DNA of 64,000 nt from Clostridia bacterium (GTDB taxonomy: Bacteria; Bacillota; Clostridia; Christensenellales; Aristaeellaceae): contig JAGBEX010000004.1 of NCBI GenBank assembly GCA_017936765.1, positions 62,001 through 126,000 on the forward strand, given 5' to 3'. The stretch's first letter is position 1; every line of letters begins with the position of its first letter. The position numbers and the translations under genes were made by a program. Positions 32,760-41,733 of this stretch are shown here, piece after piece. A model generated the notes under the pieces. That model was not told the DNA's origin, searched no databases, and was given only the letters and a program-made list of their open reading frames with translations.

Positions 32760-33537
32760 GGTAGCGCCTCCTTCTGCGGCCTTGCTGGCGGGGCTGGGCA
32801 GGCGGGAATACCTCCTGCTGCGGCGGCTGCCAGGGCTGATAGACGGGCGGATTCAGCCAGGATGCCTCCTGGGGCTGTTCCTCATAAACGGGTTGCTCCT
32901 CTTGCTGCCAGGGGTTGGCGGGCTGCTGATAGGGGGCAGGATTCTGTTGATAGACGTAGGGATCATTCTGCCAGGGAGCAGGCTGGTTCTCCTCAGGATA
33001 CTGCTCCGGCCACCAGGGCTGGGGTTCGGGCTGATAGGGGGCATAGGTGGGACGATAAGCCGTGTCCAGCCCAGCAAAAAGGCGCAAACGAAGCACGGCG
33101 TCGCCAACTTGCAGATGGGAGCCGTGGCACATGGGGTGTTTTTTTGTTTTGCTGCGATGGGTCAGTTCGGTATCATCCACGATGCAGCGCTGCTTGCGCA
33201 GGGGAAAGAGCAGCAGCCCCTTGCCATCCTGGAACACAAAGTCCACATGGCGGGCAGCCACGCCATCCACCGGCACCACCACATCGCAGGTGCGGACAAA
33301 GCCCAGCACACCCGCACGGGGAACGGGGATCACCGTCCCCTCCGGCAGCTCGTCGGAGCCTTGCAGCACCGCCATTTCGCCGATCATGCCGGCATCGGGC
33401 AGGTGTTTGAGGCGGCGGTGCTTGGCACGGCGATCCTTCCGCAGCCAGCTGAAGGCGCGCCAAACGATCAGCAAGCCCAGAAACGCGAACCAGTACCGCA
33501 TCCCCAGCGAAACAATCTCATAAATATTCTCGGGCAT
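32749..33537 (-). CDS. membrane-anchored FHA-like protein with Pro/Gln-rich tail
   Basis: A 262-aa protein. An N-terminal membrane segment (YWFAFLGLLIVWRAF, ~15-29) and basic stretch precede a region (~65-160) that follows the FHA strand pattern (GFVRTCDVVVPVDGVAARHVDFVFQDGKGLLLFPL). In classical FHA domains the phosphothreonine pocket has GR and SxxH; here they read GFVR and AARH, so phosphopeptide binding may be changed. The last ~90 residues are Pro, Gln, Tyr and Trp rich with no clear fold. It heads the FHA-SEDS-PBP operon, suggesting a scaffold for cell-wall synthesis. No Ser/Thr kinase gene lies in the window. Confidence 0.75.
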   Translation of the reverse strand: MPENIYEIVSLGMRYWFAFLGLLIVWRAFSWLRKDRRAKHRRLKHLPDAGMIGEMAVLQGSDELPEGTVIPVPRAGVLGFVRTCDVVVPVDGVAARHVDFVFQDGKGLLLFPLRKQRCIVDDTELTHRSKTKKHPMCHGSHLQVGDAVLRLRLFAGLDTAYRPTYAPYQPEPQPWWPEQYPEENQPAPWQNDPYVYQQNPAPYQQPANPWQQEEQPVYEEQPQEASWLNPPVYQPWQPPQQEVFPPAQPRQQGRRRRRYHEE

Positions 33538-33562
33538 AGGGTATCCTTTCGGGAATAAAAAC

Positions 33563-33672
33563 GGGTTTCGAAAGGGCCGAACGGCCCTTCGCAGGAGTCC
33601 AGAGGGCAGCGCCCTCTGGCGGGTTGTCAGGGCAGCGCCCTGACCGGGATCTCTAAGGGCAGCGCCCTTAGG
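33563..33672 (-). repeat. mosaic 3'-UTR repeat element, copy 4 (after the M16 peptidase gene)
   Basis: Minus-strand order: CTAAGGGCGCTGCCCTTAG, GTCAGGGCGCTGCCCTGAC, CCAGAGGG.../...CCCTCTGG, CGAAGGGCC/GGCCCTTTCG, then AAACCCG. Spacers are AGATCCCG, AACCCG and ACTCCTG. The stop codon TAA of the peptidase gene is inside the first unit. This is the clearest four-rung hairpin ladder. Confidence 0.85.
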
Positions 33673-34954
33673 CCAGCGTGTTTCGCAGTTCCATCAGCAG
33701 GGGTTTGAGGTTTTTGGGGGTCTGGGCGGGGTCGCGCTGGATGGAGATGGTCAGGTTTTCCGGGCGGAAAACGGACTGGGCGGCGTCCAGCAGGTCTTCG
33801 CAGGTCAGGTCGTCGTACATCTGCGCCTGGGTGTCCAGGTCGGCGCGGGAGAGGTCGTCGGCCATCCATGCCCAGCCCAGCAGGTCGTTCATGCCGGACA
33901 CATCGTCCTGGTAGAAGATCAGGTTGTCGGTGAACTGCATACGGGTCTGGGTGAGGCGGATGGGGCGCACGTAGAGCTGCAGGCGGTGCAGCAGCTCGAA
34001 GACCTTGCGCAGGCTGGCCACCAGGCACTCCTGGCGCACGTCGTAGCGGATCACCAGGCGGCGGAACATGCCCATTTCCTCCATGGTGGAGTCGATCTCC
34101 GCCACCAGGGCCATTTCCTCACGCAGCTTCTGGAAGAGCAGGGAATCGCTGTTGCCAGCGGTGAAGGCGTTCAGCACCTCGCCCGTGAGGGGGAAGACCC
34201 GATCCTCGTCCAGGTCGAAGGCCAGATGCACCTTGGCCTGGCCGCCTTCCTCGTCCATGATGAAGTCGCTGCGGCTGTCCCGCATACAGAAGCCCAGCGG
34301 CACGGCCTGGGTAAAGGGCGGCTCGTCAAAATTGTTTTTCAATTCGGAGAAGGCTTCCACCAGGGCGCGCTCCATGCCTTCGGAAAAATTGCCGGTGAGG
34401 CACAGGCAGGCGTTCTGCGGCTGGAACAGCAGGCGCTGCCAGCGGCGGATGGTGGCGGCGCTCATGTCCTGGATGGACTGCACTGTACCCATCAGGGAGA
34501 AGGCACCGGCGGCCGTCTTGCGGTAGCGGCGGCTGACCTCCTCGTCAAAGTCGCAGTCCTCCTGCTCCAGCTGGCGGAGAACCACCTGCTTTTCGGCGTC
34601 GATGTGCTGCTGCGTCCAGGCAACATCGGCAAAGAAGCGCAGGTAAAGGTCAAGTACCTCGTCAAAGAAGCGGGGGTGGGTCTTGAGGCGGAACACCACG
34701 CCCTCGGGGTAGGTGGCACCGTCCAGCTCCGCGCCAAAGCGCGCCATGAGCCGGTTGATGCCCTCGGCCTCCAAGCCGCCAAGGCTGCGGAAGCACAGAT
34801 GCTCCAGCAGGTGGCAAATGCCCTGGTTCTGCTTGTTTTCATACAGGGTGCCGCCCTTGAAATACAGGCCGAACTCCATGGCATGGAGATGGGGCTGGCG
34901 GCTGCAAAGCAGGGTCATGCCGTTGGGCAGATGATATTCTTGCATGGCGGACAT
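33668..34954 (-). CDS. M16-family (insulinase-like) zinc metallopeptidase
   Basis: A 428-aa protein. The inverted zinc motif HxxEH is His48-L-L-Glu51-His52 in GICHLLEHLCF; a third ligand Glu is expected in the helix around AEKQVVLRQLEQE (~115-130). The two-half M16 layout continues to the end. No signal peptide, so cytoplasmic. The ATG at 34954 is chosen because GAGGAGG lies just upstream; the longer in-frame ATG at 34990 overlaps the -10 box and cannot be on the main transcript. Such proteins process peptides; the partner and substrate are unknown. Own promoter at 34989-35017. Confidence 0.88.
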   Translation of the reverse strand: MSAMQEYHLPNGMTLLCSRQPHLHAMEFGLYFKGGTLYENKQNQGICHLLEHLCFRSLGGLEAEGINRLMARFGAELDGATYPEGVVFRLKTHPRFFDEVLDLYLRFFADVAWTQQHIDAEKQVVLRQLEQEDCDFDEEVSRRYRKTAAGAFSLMGTVQSIQDMSAATIRRWQRLLFQPQNACLCLTGNFSEGMERALVEAFSELKNNFDEPPFTQAVPLGFCMRDSRSDFIMDEEGGQAKVHLAFDLDEDRVFPLTGEVLNAFTAGNSDSLLFQKLREEMALVAEIDSTMEEMGMFRRLVIRYDVRQECLVASLRKVFELLHRLQLYVRPIRLTQTRMQFTDNLIFYQDDVSGMNDLLGWAWMADDLSRADLDTQAQMYDDLTCEDLLDAAQSVFRPENLTISIQRDPAQTPKNLKPLLMELRNTLA

Positions 34955-34988
34955 AGGGGTAGCCTCCTCGGTTGTAACGCTTTTATCC

Positions 34989-35017
34989 ATTATAATAGAA
35001 AAGAGGGATTATTGCAA
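34989..35017 (-). promoter_or_regulatory. promoter of the M16 peptidase gene
   Basis: Minus strand TTGCAA (35017-35012), 17 nt, TATAAT (34994-34989). The transcript would start near 34982, about 28 nt before the chosen ATG. Confidence 0.65.
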
Positions 35018-35043
35018 GGCGCGGCCTGCCGGGGAAGGAAAAC

Positions 35044-35072
35044 TTGCGAAGATTCGTTATTTGTTGTACAAT
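35044..35072 (+). promoter_or_regulatory. promoter of the secreted protein gene
   Basis: TTGCGA (35044-35049), 17 nt, TACAAT (35067-35072). Divergent from the M16 promoter with only 26 nt between the two -35 boxes. Confidence 0.6.
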
Positions 35073-35094
35073 AATCTTTCCGGAGGAGGACTGT

Positions 35095-36237
35095 ATGAAG
35101 AAATTTCTTGTATGGTTCCTGGTGCTGATGATGATGCTCACCACGGCCATGGCGGAGATCAATGTGACCCGCCAGGGGCTGACGCTGGGCGAAGGCTATG
35201 TGTATTATCCCCAGGTGGAGGGCATGGAGGATGCAGCCCTGCAGGAGAAGGTGAATGCCGCCCTGCGGGCATCCACCGGCGCGGAAGGGCTGCTGACCCG
35301 CCTGGCGCTGACCATGCACAGCGCCACGCCCCTGCAGGTGGATTTCACCCATCAGCTGGCGGGCGATGTGCTGAGCGTGGCTGTCCTGGCCACCGGCCCT
35401 GTGGAGAACGACCGGGCCACCCAGATGTGGTATGCGGCCAACATCGATCTGACCACCGGGGAAGCCATTGCCTTGGAGGATATCTTTGTTGATGCCGAGG
35501 CGGCTCGCCTGGCGCTGGAGGAACAGCTGGAGTGGGGCATTGCGCCGCTGATCAGCGCCCACTTGCGCAACAGCCAGCTCACGCCCCTGCCGGAGACCTT
35601 CGGGCTCAGCGAAACGGGGCTGACGCTGTATTACCCCATGGAGCAGCTTGCTACCCTCAGCGACAGGGCAGGCACGGTAAGCTTCCGCTGGACTGAATTG
35701 CTGGAACACCTGAAGCTGGGGGAGGGGACGATCCTGCGCCGCATTGGCGCGGAAAAGATGGTCACCCTGGATGACACCAGCGCGGAGGCCATCCGCACGG
35801 CGGTGGAAAGCGGCCAGGTGCCGGGCATTCCGGTGAAGCTGGGCGGCTCGGTGCAGGAGGCGGTGGATACCTACCGGCTGCTGATGGACCCGGATCTGTA
35901 CGAGAACGGCCGCATGATCCAGCTGGAGGACGGCATGTTCCGCGGCGTGTATCTGCTCACCGACAGCCTGACGGACAGCTGGGAGCATAGCGTGATCCAG
36001 GGCATCCGGGTGGATCAGGTGAACCTGTACGGCCTGATGACGGACGTGACCACCCAGGCCGACTGGCGCAGCGTGCTGGGCGAGCCGGACGCCACCGTAG
36101 AGGTGGACGCTGTGAAGGCGGAAGCCAACCGCATCCTGCCCGGTTATAGCGATTATTACAATTTCGACGGCGTGCAGCTGCGGCTCCACGCCAACCATGA
36201 AGGGGTGCTGGCAAGCCTGTTTATCAGCATCCATTAA
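35095..36237 (+). CDS. secreted protein, DUF3298/RsiV-C-terminus-like
   Basis: A 380-aa protein with a cleavable signal peptide (MKKFLVWFLVLMMMLTTAMA). The first half has the pattern of DUF4163/DUF3298 domains seen in extracellular parts of RsiV and PdaC: paired beta segments YYPQVEGMEDAALQEKVNAAL, then NIDLTTGEAIALEDIFVDAEAA. The second half ends in a short repeat-like part (DWRSVLGEPDATVEV). No lipobox or anchor. GGAGGAGGA precedes the ATG. It lies 23 nt before ftsK and may be co-transcribed. Function unknown. Confidence 0.65.
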   Translation: MKKFLVWFLVLMMMLTTAMAEINVTRQGLTLGEGYVYYPQVEGMEDAALQEKVNAALRASTGAEGLLTRLALTMHSATPLQVDFTHQLAGDVLSVAVLATGPVENDRATQMWYAANIDLTTGEAIALEDIFVDAEAARLALEEQLEWGIAPLISAHLRNSQLTPLPETFGLSETGLTLYYPMEQLATLSDRAGTVSFRWTELLEHLKLGEGTILRRIGAEKMVTLDDTSAEAIRTAVESGQVPGIPVKLGGSVQEAVDTYRLLMDPDLYENGRMIQLEDGMFRGVYLLTDSLTDSWEHSVIQGIRVDQVNLYGLMTDVTTQADWRSVLGEPDATVEVDAVKAEANRILPGYSDYYNFDGVQLRLHANHEGVLASLFISIH

Positions 36238-36260
36238 CTTGAAATGTTTGGAGGATCATC

Positions 36261-39140
36261 ATGGCGCAGAAAAGCAAAAACAACAAACCCCGCAAGGCAC
36301 CGGCCTACTCGGCAGACAGCATGGCGCTGCATCTGGTGGGTGGCCTGGTGCTGATCGCGCTGGGCGTGATGATCTTCCTGGCGGTGGCCATGAACCTTTC
36401 CGGCGATGTGTTTGCCGGGATGCGTCAGGTGTGCCACGGCCTGGCGGGCGGGTTGGCCCTTGTGCTGCCGGTGCTGCCCATCTGGGGCGGCATTCTGGTG
36501 ATCATGTCCACCCAGCGCAAGGCACCCATCCGCGCTTATGCGCTCTTTGCCGTGGTGTATTTCCTGCTGCTGGCGGCCATCACCCTGTTCACCCGCACCA
36601 GTACGGGCTGGCTGATGGACTACCTGTACACCAGCAACCAGTCCCGGTCTTCCACCCCCGGCGCCTATGACCTCTACCTTGCCCGCGCCTACGAGCTGGG
36701 TGCCTCCAAGGGCTTGAGCGGCGGCCTGTTCGGTATGCTGCTGGCCTGGCCGCTATGGAAGGTAGTGGGCGCTGTTGGCGGCGGCATCATCGGGGCGCTG
36801 CTGGCGGTGGTGGCCTTCCTGTTCATGATCCGGCTGGACTTCAAGAAGATCTTCGGCCAGGTGAAGGAAAAGCAGGAGCAGCGCAGGGCATACCAGGCGC
36901 AGGAGGATCAGCACCAGCGGCAGCAGGAAATGATGTGGCAGCAGCGCCAGCAGGAAATGGCGGCGCAGCGCGCCCTGCCCCCGGTGCAGCAGGGCGACGG
37001 CTGGGATGCCTATGTACCCCAGGGTGCCTATCAGCAGCCTGTGCAGCAGATGCCCATCCAGCAGCAGCGGCAGATGCGGCAGCCCGTGCAGCAGCCGCCC
37101 CGCCAGCAAGTGAAAAAAGCCCCGGTGCAGGTCGGCTTCCAGCCCACCGAGGAAGAATACGCTGCCTACGAGCAGCCCTCCTATCAGGTCAAGCCGGAGG
37201 ATGCGGAGCGCAAGTCGAAGATCTTCGGCCGCAAAAAGCAGGCGGAGGAGCCTGCCTATGTGCCGGAGGAACCCAAGCGTTCCGGCATCTTTGGCGGGCG
37301 CAAGGCGCAGCCCGTGGAGCCTGTGGTGGAAGAGCCGGAGGAGGATATCTATCCGGAGCCTGCCCAGCCTGTGCGCAAGTCTCCCCAGGCCTGGCGGGAG
37401 AACACCCAGCCCCAGCGCACCGCCTCCTGGCGCAACGAGGAGCCGGTGGAGGACTACGAGCCTGCCCGTCCCGTGAAGAAAAAGCAGCAGCCCAAGCCCT
37501 CCTGGTCGGAGACCCCGCCCTGGGAGGACGCCCCCGTGGAGAACCCCGCGGCGGTGGCCACCCCCAAGCTGCAGCAGGAGCCGCCCAAGGATGCCTGGCA
37601 GCCTGAGCTGAAGCTCCCGCCCCGCAAGAATGCTCCCCAGGGCGAGCAGGTGGAAATGGAGCTGCCCCCGCCCTATGTGTTCCCCGGCATGAATCTGCTC
37701 AAGCCTGCCGAACCCATGGCTGGCGTCAGCCCGGAGGAAGACAGCATCCGTTCCCAGCGCCTGGAAGAGACCCTGCAGTCCTTCAAGGTGCCTGCCAAGG
37801 TGCGCCACGTGACCCACGGCCCTGCCATTTCCCGGTTCGAGCTGGAGCTGGCGGCGGGCATCAAGGTCACCAAGGTCACCGACCTGGGCAAGAACATCGC
37901 CATGGACATGGCGGTGAAGTCCGTGCGTATCGAGGCACCCATCCCCGGCACGTCCCTCATTGGTGTGGAGGTACCCAACAACAAGGTCTCCACCGTGACC
38001 CTTCGCGAGGTGCTGGAAAGCCAGCCCATGCAGGAGGCCAAGTCCCCCCTGGTGGTGGCGCTGGGCAAGGACATTGCCGGTACCCCCATCGTGTGCGACC
38101 TGGCGCGTATGCCTCACTTGCTCATTGCCGGTGCCACGGGTTCCGGTAAGTCGATGTGCATCAACACCATGATCAACTCCCTGCTCTACCGCTGCTCGCC
38201 CCGCGAGGTGCGCATGATCCTGGTGGACCCCAAGGTGGTGGAGCTGCAATGCTACAACGGCATTCCCCACCTGCTGATCCCCGTGGTGTCCGATCCCCAC
38301 AAGGCCTCCGGCGCGCTGGCCTGGGCGGTAGCGGAGATGATGGATCGCTACAAGAAGTTCCAGTTGAAGGGAGTGCGTGCCATCGACGGCTACAACGCCA
38401 AGCTGGAGGACGGCGAGGAGTTCATGCCCCGCATCGTGATCATCATCGACGAGCTGGCCGACCTGATGATGACCTGCAAGCGTGACGTGGAAGACCACAT
38501 CTGCCGCCTGGCGCAGCTGGCCCGCGCTGCGGGTATCCACCTGGTGGTGGCTACCCAGCGCCCCTCGGTGGACGTGATCACCGGCCTCATCAAGGCCAAC
38601 ATCCCCAGCCGCATTGCCTTCAAGGTGTCCAGCTTTATCGACAGCCGCACCATTCTGGATCGCGTGGGCGCCGAGCAGCTGCTGGGCTGGGGCGATATGC
38701 TCTACCTGCCCACCGGCGCCTTCACCCCCGTGCGTGTGCAGGGCTGCTTCATGTCGGATAACGAGGTCAACCGGGTTACCGACTTCATCCGCGAGAACTG
38801 CGAGGCGGAGTACGATCCCAACATCATCGAGCAGTTGGACCAGATGGAGCATGAGAACGGCGGCTTCCCCATGGTGGATAGCATGGAGTCTGCCGATGAC
38901 CCCAATAGCGATTCCTCCCTCCTGGCGCAGTGCATCGAAATGGCCGTCCAGGACGGACAGGTCTCTACCTCTCTCCTCCAGCGCCGCCTGAAGGTCGGCT
39001 ACGCCCGCGCAGGCCGCCTGGTGGACGAAATGGAAAAGCGCGGCATCGTCTCCGCCAAGGACGGCGCCAAGCCACGCATCTGCCTCATCACCCGCGAAGA
39101 ATTCGAGCGCATGAAGGAAAACAACGAGCTGGATGAGTGA
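36261..39140 (+). CDS. ftsK: FtsK/SpoIIIE-family DNA translocase
   Basis: A 959-aa ATP-driven DNA pump that moves chromosomal DNA through the division or sporulation septum. Four N-terminal membrane helices (~18-190) anchor it. A long low-complexity linker (~200-470) rich in Gln, Pro and Glu follows. Then comes the motor: Walker A GATGSGKS (~624-631), Walker B IVIIIDELADLMM, and VVATQRPSVDVITG. The C-terminal gamma winged-helix (STSLLQRRLKVGYARAGRLVDEME) reads orientation sequences on DNA. All motor motifs are intact. GGAGG precedes ATG 36261. A repeat element begins directly after the stop. Confidence 0.95.
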   Translation: MAQKSKNNKPRKAPAYSADSMALHLVGGLVLIALGVMIFLAVAMNLSGDVFAGMRQVCHGLAGGLALVLPVLPIWGGILVIMSTQRKAPIRAYALFAVVYFLLLAAITLFTRTSTGWLMDYLYTSNQSRSSTPGAYDLYLARAYELGASKGLSGGLFGMLLAWPLWKVVGAVGGGIIGALLAVVAFLFMIRLDFKKIFGQVKEKQEQRRAYQAQEDQHQRQQEMMWQQRQQEMAAQRALPPVQQGDGWDAYVPQGAYQQPVQQMPIQQQRQMRQPVQQPPRQQVKKAPVQVGFQPTEEEYAAYEQPSYQVKPEDAERKSKIFGRKKQAEEPAYVPEEPKRSGIFGGRKAQPVEPVVEEPEEDIYPEPAQPVRKSPQAWRENTQPQRTASWRNEEPVEDYEPARPVKKKQQPKPSWSETPPWEDAPVENPAAVATPKLQQEPPKDAWQPELKLPPRKNAPQGEQVEMELPPPYVFPGMNLLKPAEPMAGVSPEEDSIRSQRLEETLQSFKVPAKVRHVTHGPAISRFELELAAGIKVTKVTDLGKNIAMDMAVKSVRIEAPIPGTSLIGVEVPNNKVSTVTLREVLESQPMQEAKSPLVVALGKDIAGTPIVCDLARMPHLLIAGATGSGKSMCINTMINSLLYRCSPREVRMILVDPKVVELQCYNGIPHLLIPVVSDPHKASGALAWAVAEMMDRYKKFQLKGVRAIDGYNAKLEDGEEFMPRIVIIIDELADLMMTCKRDVEDHICRLAQLARAAGIHLVVATQRPSVDVITGLIKANIPSRIAFKVSSFIDSRTILDRVGAEQLLGWGDMLYLPTGAFTPVRVQGCFMSDNEVNRVTDFIRENCEAEYDPNIIEQLDQMEHENGGFPMVDSMESADDPNSDSSLLAQCIEMAVQDGQVSTSLLQRRLKVGYARAGRLVDEMEKRGIVSAKDGAKPRICLITREEFERMKENNELDE

Positions 39141-39142
39141 CG

Positions 39143-39413
39143 AGGCAGAGGGCGCTGCCCTCTGCACTCCCGGTCAGGGCGCTGCCCTGACAACCCGCCA
39201 AAGGGCCGTTCGGCCCTCTGGACTCCCATTCGGGGTGGGCGTTTCAGGGCTATCTCCGAGCAGGGGTCACGGAGCGCAACGGGCGCTCCGCGACGCATGG
39301 CAGCGACCAGAAGCCTCCCTTGTGTAAAGGGAGGTGGCAGCCGCTTGCGGCTGACGGAGGGATTGGGTGCCACACTCTCAATTCCGCATTCCGAATTCCG
39401 CATTCCGAATTTC
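39143..39413 (+). repeat. mosaic 3'-UTR repeat element, copy 5 (after ftsK)
   Basis: Plus-strand order: CAGAGGGCGCTGCCCTCTG, GTCAGGGCGCTGCCCTGAC, AAAGGGCCGTTCGGCCCT, then ACTCCCATTCGGGG. Module B follows (GGGGTCACGGAGCGCAACGG...CGCGACGC, ~39262-39298). Next is a related second-type hairpin, GCCTCCCTT/AAGGGAGG + GTGGCAGCC/GGCTGAC (~39313-39361). It ends in short direct repeats of ATTCCGCATTCCGA (~39379-39411). No gene is seen in 39141-39447. Confidence 0.85.
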
Positions 39414-39447
39414 CCTCCCGCATACTGTGCCGTGTGGAGGTGTTTCC

Positions 39448-40569
39448 ATGCCAAACATGCTTGATTATCTCACCTGGCGGGGCGATCTGCCCCTCAGCTG
39501 CGTTCCCTGGAACGAGGTGGACAGCCTGCTCATGGCCGCGCTGGCCTATTGCTCCTTTGGGGAGACGGCGGCGGGGGCGGAGGGCGTGGCGCTGCGGTCA
39601 CTTTCTGCCCGGACACGGGAGGATGTGAAGGACTTGCAGTTCTTCAGCCGCTGCCGTGATCTGGAAGGTGAGCTGGCGCAGACGCTGCGCTTCGGCGGCC
39701 TGTCGGTGCATGATGCCGTGGAGGTGTGGGATCCTGCGCGGGAGATGCAGTTTGCCGCCATGACCATCGACCTGCCCGACGGCACCTGCTTCATTGCCTA
39801 CCGTGGCACCGACAGCACCCTGGTGGGCTGGCGGGAGGACTTCGCCATGGCTTACGATAGCGCCGTGCCTGCCCAGCAGGAGGCGCTGACCTACCTGGAG
39901 CGCATTGCCCTGCGCCGCCCCAAGGGGATCTACCTGGGCGGCCACAGCAAGGGCGGGAACCTGGCGGTGTTCGCCGCTGCCCATGCTTCACCCGAAGCAC
40001 AGCAGCTGTTGCAGGGTGTGTATTCCTTCGATGGCCCCGGCCTGAGCAAGGAGTTGTTGGAAACGCCCGGCTACGAGCGCATCCATGCGCTGATCCGCTC
40101 CTACATCCCCCAGTCCTCGGTGGTGGGGCTGCTGCTGGGCTATCACCCGGAATACACCGTGGTGCGGGCCAAGGCCATCAGCCTTTTGCAGCACGATCCC
40201 TTCACCTGGCAGCTGGATGGCCCCCGGTTTGAAGAGGTGCAGCAGGTGGACGCCTCCAGCCAGCTGATGGACGAGACCTTGCACGAATGGCTGGAAAGCT
40301 GCACACCCCAGCAGCGCGAGGCCTTTGTGGACGCGGTGTTCTCCATTCTGGAGGCCACCGGCGCCACCACCCTGCAGCAGATCATGGACGAGAAATTCCG
40401 CTCCGCGGCAGCCATGGTCATTGCAGGCTTGACCCTGGATGGGGAAACCAAGAAGATGCTGATACGCCTTGTGGCGCAGTTTATCCGCATCGGCACCACC
40501 AACCTGTGGGAGCGGCTGCTCCAGCGCCCCCTGGCGCTGTTGAACCGCGCCGATGATACAGACGAATGA
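39448..40569 (+). CDS. DUF2974 (Mbeg1-like) alpha/beta hydrolase
   Basis: A 373-aa protein. The lipase-like nucleophile elbow GGHSKGGNLAVFAA holds the serine in GHSKG, and CFIAYRGTDSTLVGWREDFAM forms the oxyanion-side strand. These are characteristic of the DUF2974/Mbeg1 group of predicted lipases. The C-terminal third is helical. No signal peptide. GTGGAGGTG precedes the ATG at 39448. It is separated from ftsK by a repeat element and followed 12 nt later by the YwlG-like gene. Substrate is unknown; an acyl-ester hydrolase is the likely activity. Confidence 0.82.
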   Translation: MPNMLDYLTWRGDLPLSCVPWNEVDSLLMAALAYCSFGETAAGAEGVALRSLSARTREDVKDLQFFSRCRDLEGELAQTLRFGGLSVHDAVEVWDPAREMQFAAMTIDLPDGTCFIAYRGTDSTLVGWREDFAMAYDSAVPAQQEALTYLERIALRRPKGIYLGGHSKGGNLAVFAAAHASPEAQQLLQGVYSFDGPGLSKELLETPGYERIHALIRSYIPQSSVVGLLLGYHPEYTVVRAKAISLLQHDPFTWQLDGPRFEEVQQVDASSQLMDETLHEWLESCTPQQREAFVDAVFSILEATGATTLQQIMDEKFRSAAAMVIAGLTLDGETKKMLIRLVAQFIRIGTTNLWERLLQRPLALLNRADDTDE

Positions 40570-40581
40570 GGAGGAACAATC

Positions 40582-41139
40582 ATGATTGAACAAGCTCTGC
40601 AGCAGGAGATCACTTCCGTGCTGGAAAAAGCCGTGGATGCTCTGGTAGAGGCCGGGCAGATCGCCCCTGGTGGGTTGATCGTGCTGGGCTGCTCCACCAG
40701 CGAGGTGGCGGGCGCCCGCATTGGCAAGGGCAGCGTGCCGGAGCTGGGCGGGGTCATTGCCGGCGCCATGCTGGCGGCCTGCCGCAAGCATCAGCTGGAT
40801 GCCGCCTTCCAGTGCTGCGAACACCTGAACCGCGGCATTGTGATGGAGCAGCGTGTGCTGAAGGAGAACCGCCTCACCCAGGTGCGGGCGATCCCCCAGC
40901 CCAAGGCGGGTGGCAGCGTACCTTCCGCCGCCTGGAAGCTGCTGGAGCAGCCTGCCCTGGCCGTGAATGTGCAGGCCGATGCCGCCATCGACATTGGCGA
41001 TACCCTGGTGGGGATGCACATCCGCCCCGTGGCCGTGCCGCTGCGCATTGACGTGGACAAGATCGGTCATGCCAACCTGGTCATGGCCTACAGCCGTTTG
41101 CCTTTCATTGGCGGCAGCCGCGCAGTATATGAAGAATAA
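40582..41139 (+). CDS. TIGR01440/DUF436 family protein (YwlG-like)
   Basis: A 185-aa cytoplasmic protein of the UPF0340 family. Recognised from GGLIVLGCSTSEVAGARIGKGS near the N-terminus, FQCCEHLNRGIVME in the middle, and HANLVMAYSRLPFIGGSRAVYE at the end. The family is widespread in Firmicutes and has no settled function. Typical full length. Shine-Dalgarno GAGGAAC, 12 nt after the DUF2974 gene, so co-transcribed with it. A strong terminator follows. Confidence 0.9.
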   Translation: MIEQALQQEITSVLEKAVDALVEAGQIAPGGLIVLGCSTSEVAGARIGKGSVPELGGVIAGAMLAACRKHQLDAAFQCCEHLNRGIVMEQRVLKENRLTQVRAIPQPKAGGSVPSAAWKLLEQPALAVNVQADAAIDIGDTLVGMHIRPVAVPLRIDVDKIGHANLVMAYSRLPFIGGSRAVYEE

Positions 41140-41145
41140 GAAAAA

Positions 41146-41185
41146 CGCCATTCGTGAAGAAAAAGCTTTGCGAATGGCGCTTTTT
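41146..41185 (+). terminator. terminator after the YwlG-like gene
   Basis: CGCCATTCG (41146-41154) / CGAATGGCG (41171-41179), followed by CTTTTTG. Confidence 0.85.
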
Positions 41186-41225
41186 GTTGTAAGATGGAGG
41201 TAGAGAAAACGCGAGGTGCATCGCC

Positions 41226-41732
41226 ATGAAAAACGACCTGCCTGCCATTTTGCATACTGCCCGCGCCCTGTTTGACGACCTGACGCCCTTGCGCACCGAC
41301 TGCGGTCGCCTGTGTGCCGGGCGCTGCTGCCAGCCCATGGAGGGCGAAAACACCGGGATGCTGCTCTTTCACGGCGAGGCGGCGTATTACGAAGACCTGC
41401 CCGGCTACACGGTGAAGTCCACCCCCGCAGGCCAGCTGCTGACCTGCTCCGGCACCTGCCACCGGGAGGATCGCCCCCTGAGCTGCCGCCTATTCCCGCT
41501 GCTGCCCGTGCTGCGCTCTGATGGCGTGAAGGTAGCCACCGATCTGCGGGCCAAGCCGGTGTGTCCCCTGGCACGCCAGGGCAAAAGCGCCCTGCAGCAG
41601 GAGTTTGTGGCGGCGGTACGCACCTGCGGCCAGCTGCTGGCAGAGGATGAGGAGCAGCGCCGCTTCCTAATGAAGCTCACCGCCCAGCAGGACGATCTTC
41701 GCGCCCTGCGCCACCAGTTCGGAGGTGAATGA
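41226..41732 (+). CDS. Cys-cluster (YkgJ-like) protein
   Basis: A 168-aa protein with eight cysteines in two groups: Cys26, Cys30, Cys34, Cys35 (DCGRLCAGRCC), and later CSGTCHREDRPLSCRLFPLLP, plus two more towards the C-terminus. The second group resembles the YkgJ/UPF0153 zinc- or iron-binding motif (CRxxPLxC-like). No enzyme domain is recognised. It lies one base before the DNA methyltransferase start, whose Shine-Dalgarno site is inside this gene, so the two are co-expressed. A metal-binding partner or modification factor is possible. Confidence 0.65.
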   Translation: MKNDLPAILHTARALFDDLTPLRTDCGRLCAGRCCQPMEGENTGMLLFHGEAAYYEDLPGYTVKSTPAGQLLTCSGTCHREDRPLSCRLFPLLPVLRSDGVKVATDLRAKPVCPLARQGKSALQQEFVAAVRTCGQLLAEDEEQRRFLMKLTAQQDDLRALRHQFGGE

Positions 41733-41733
41733 T

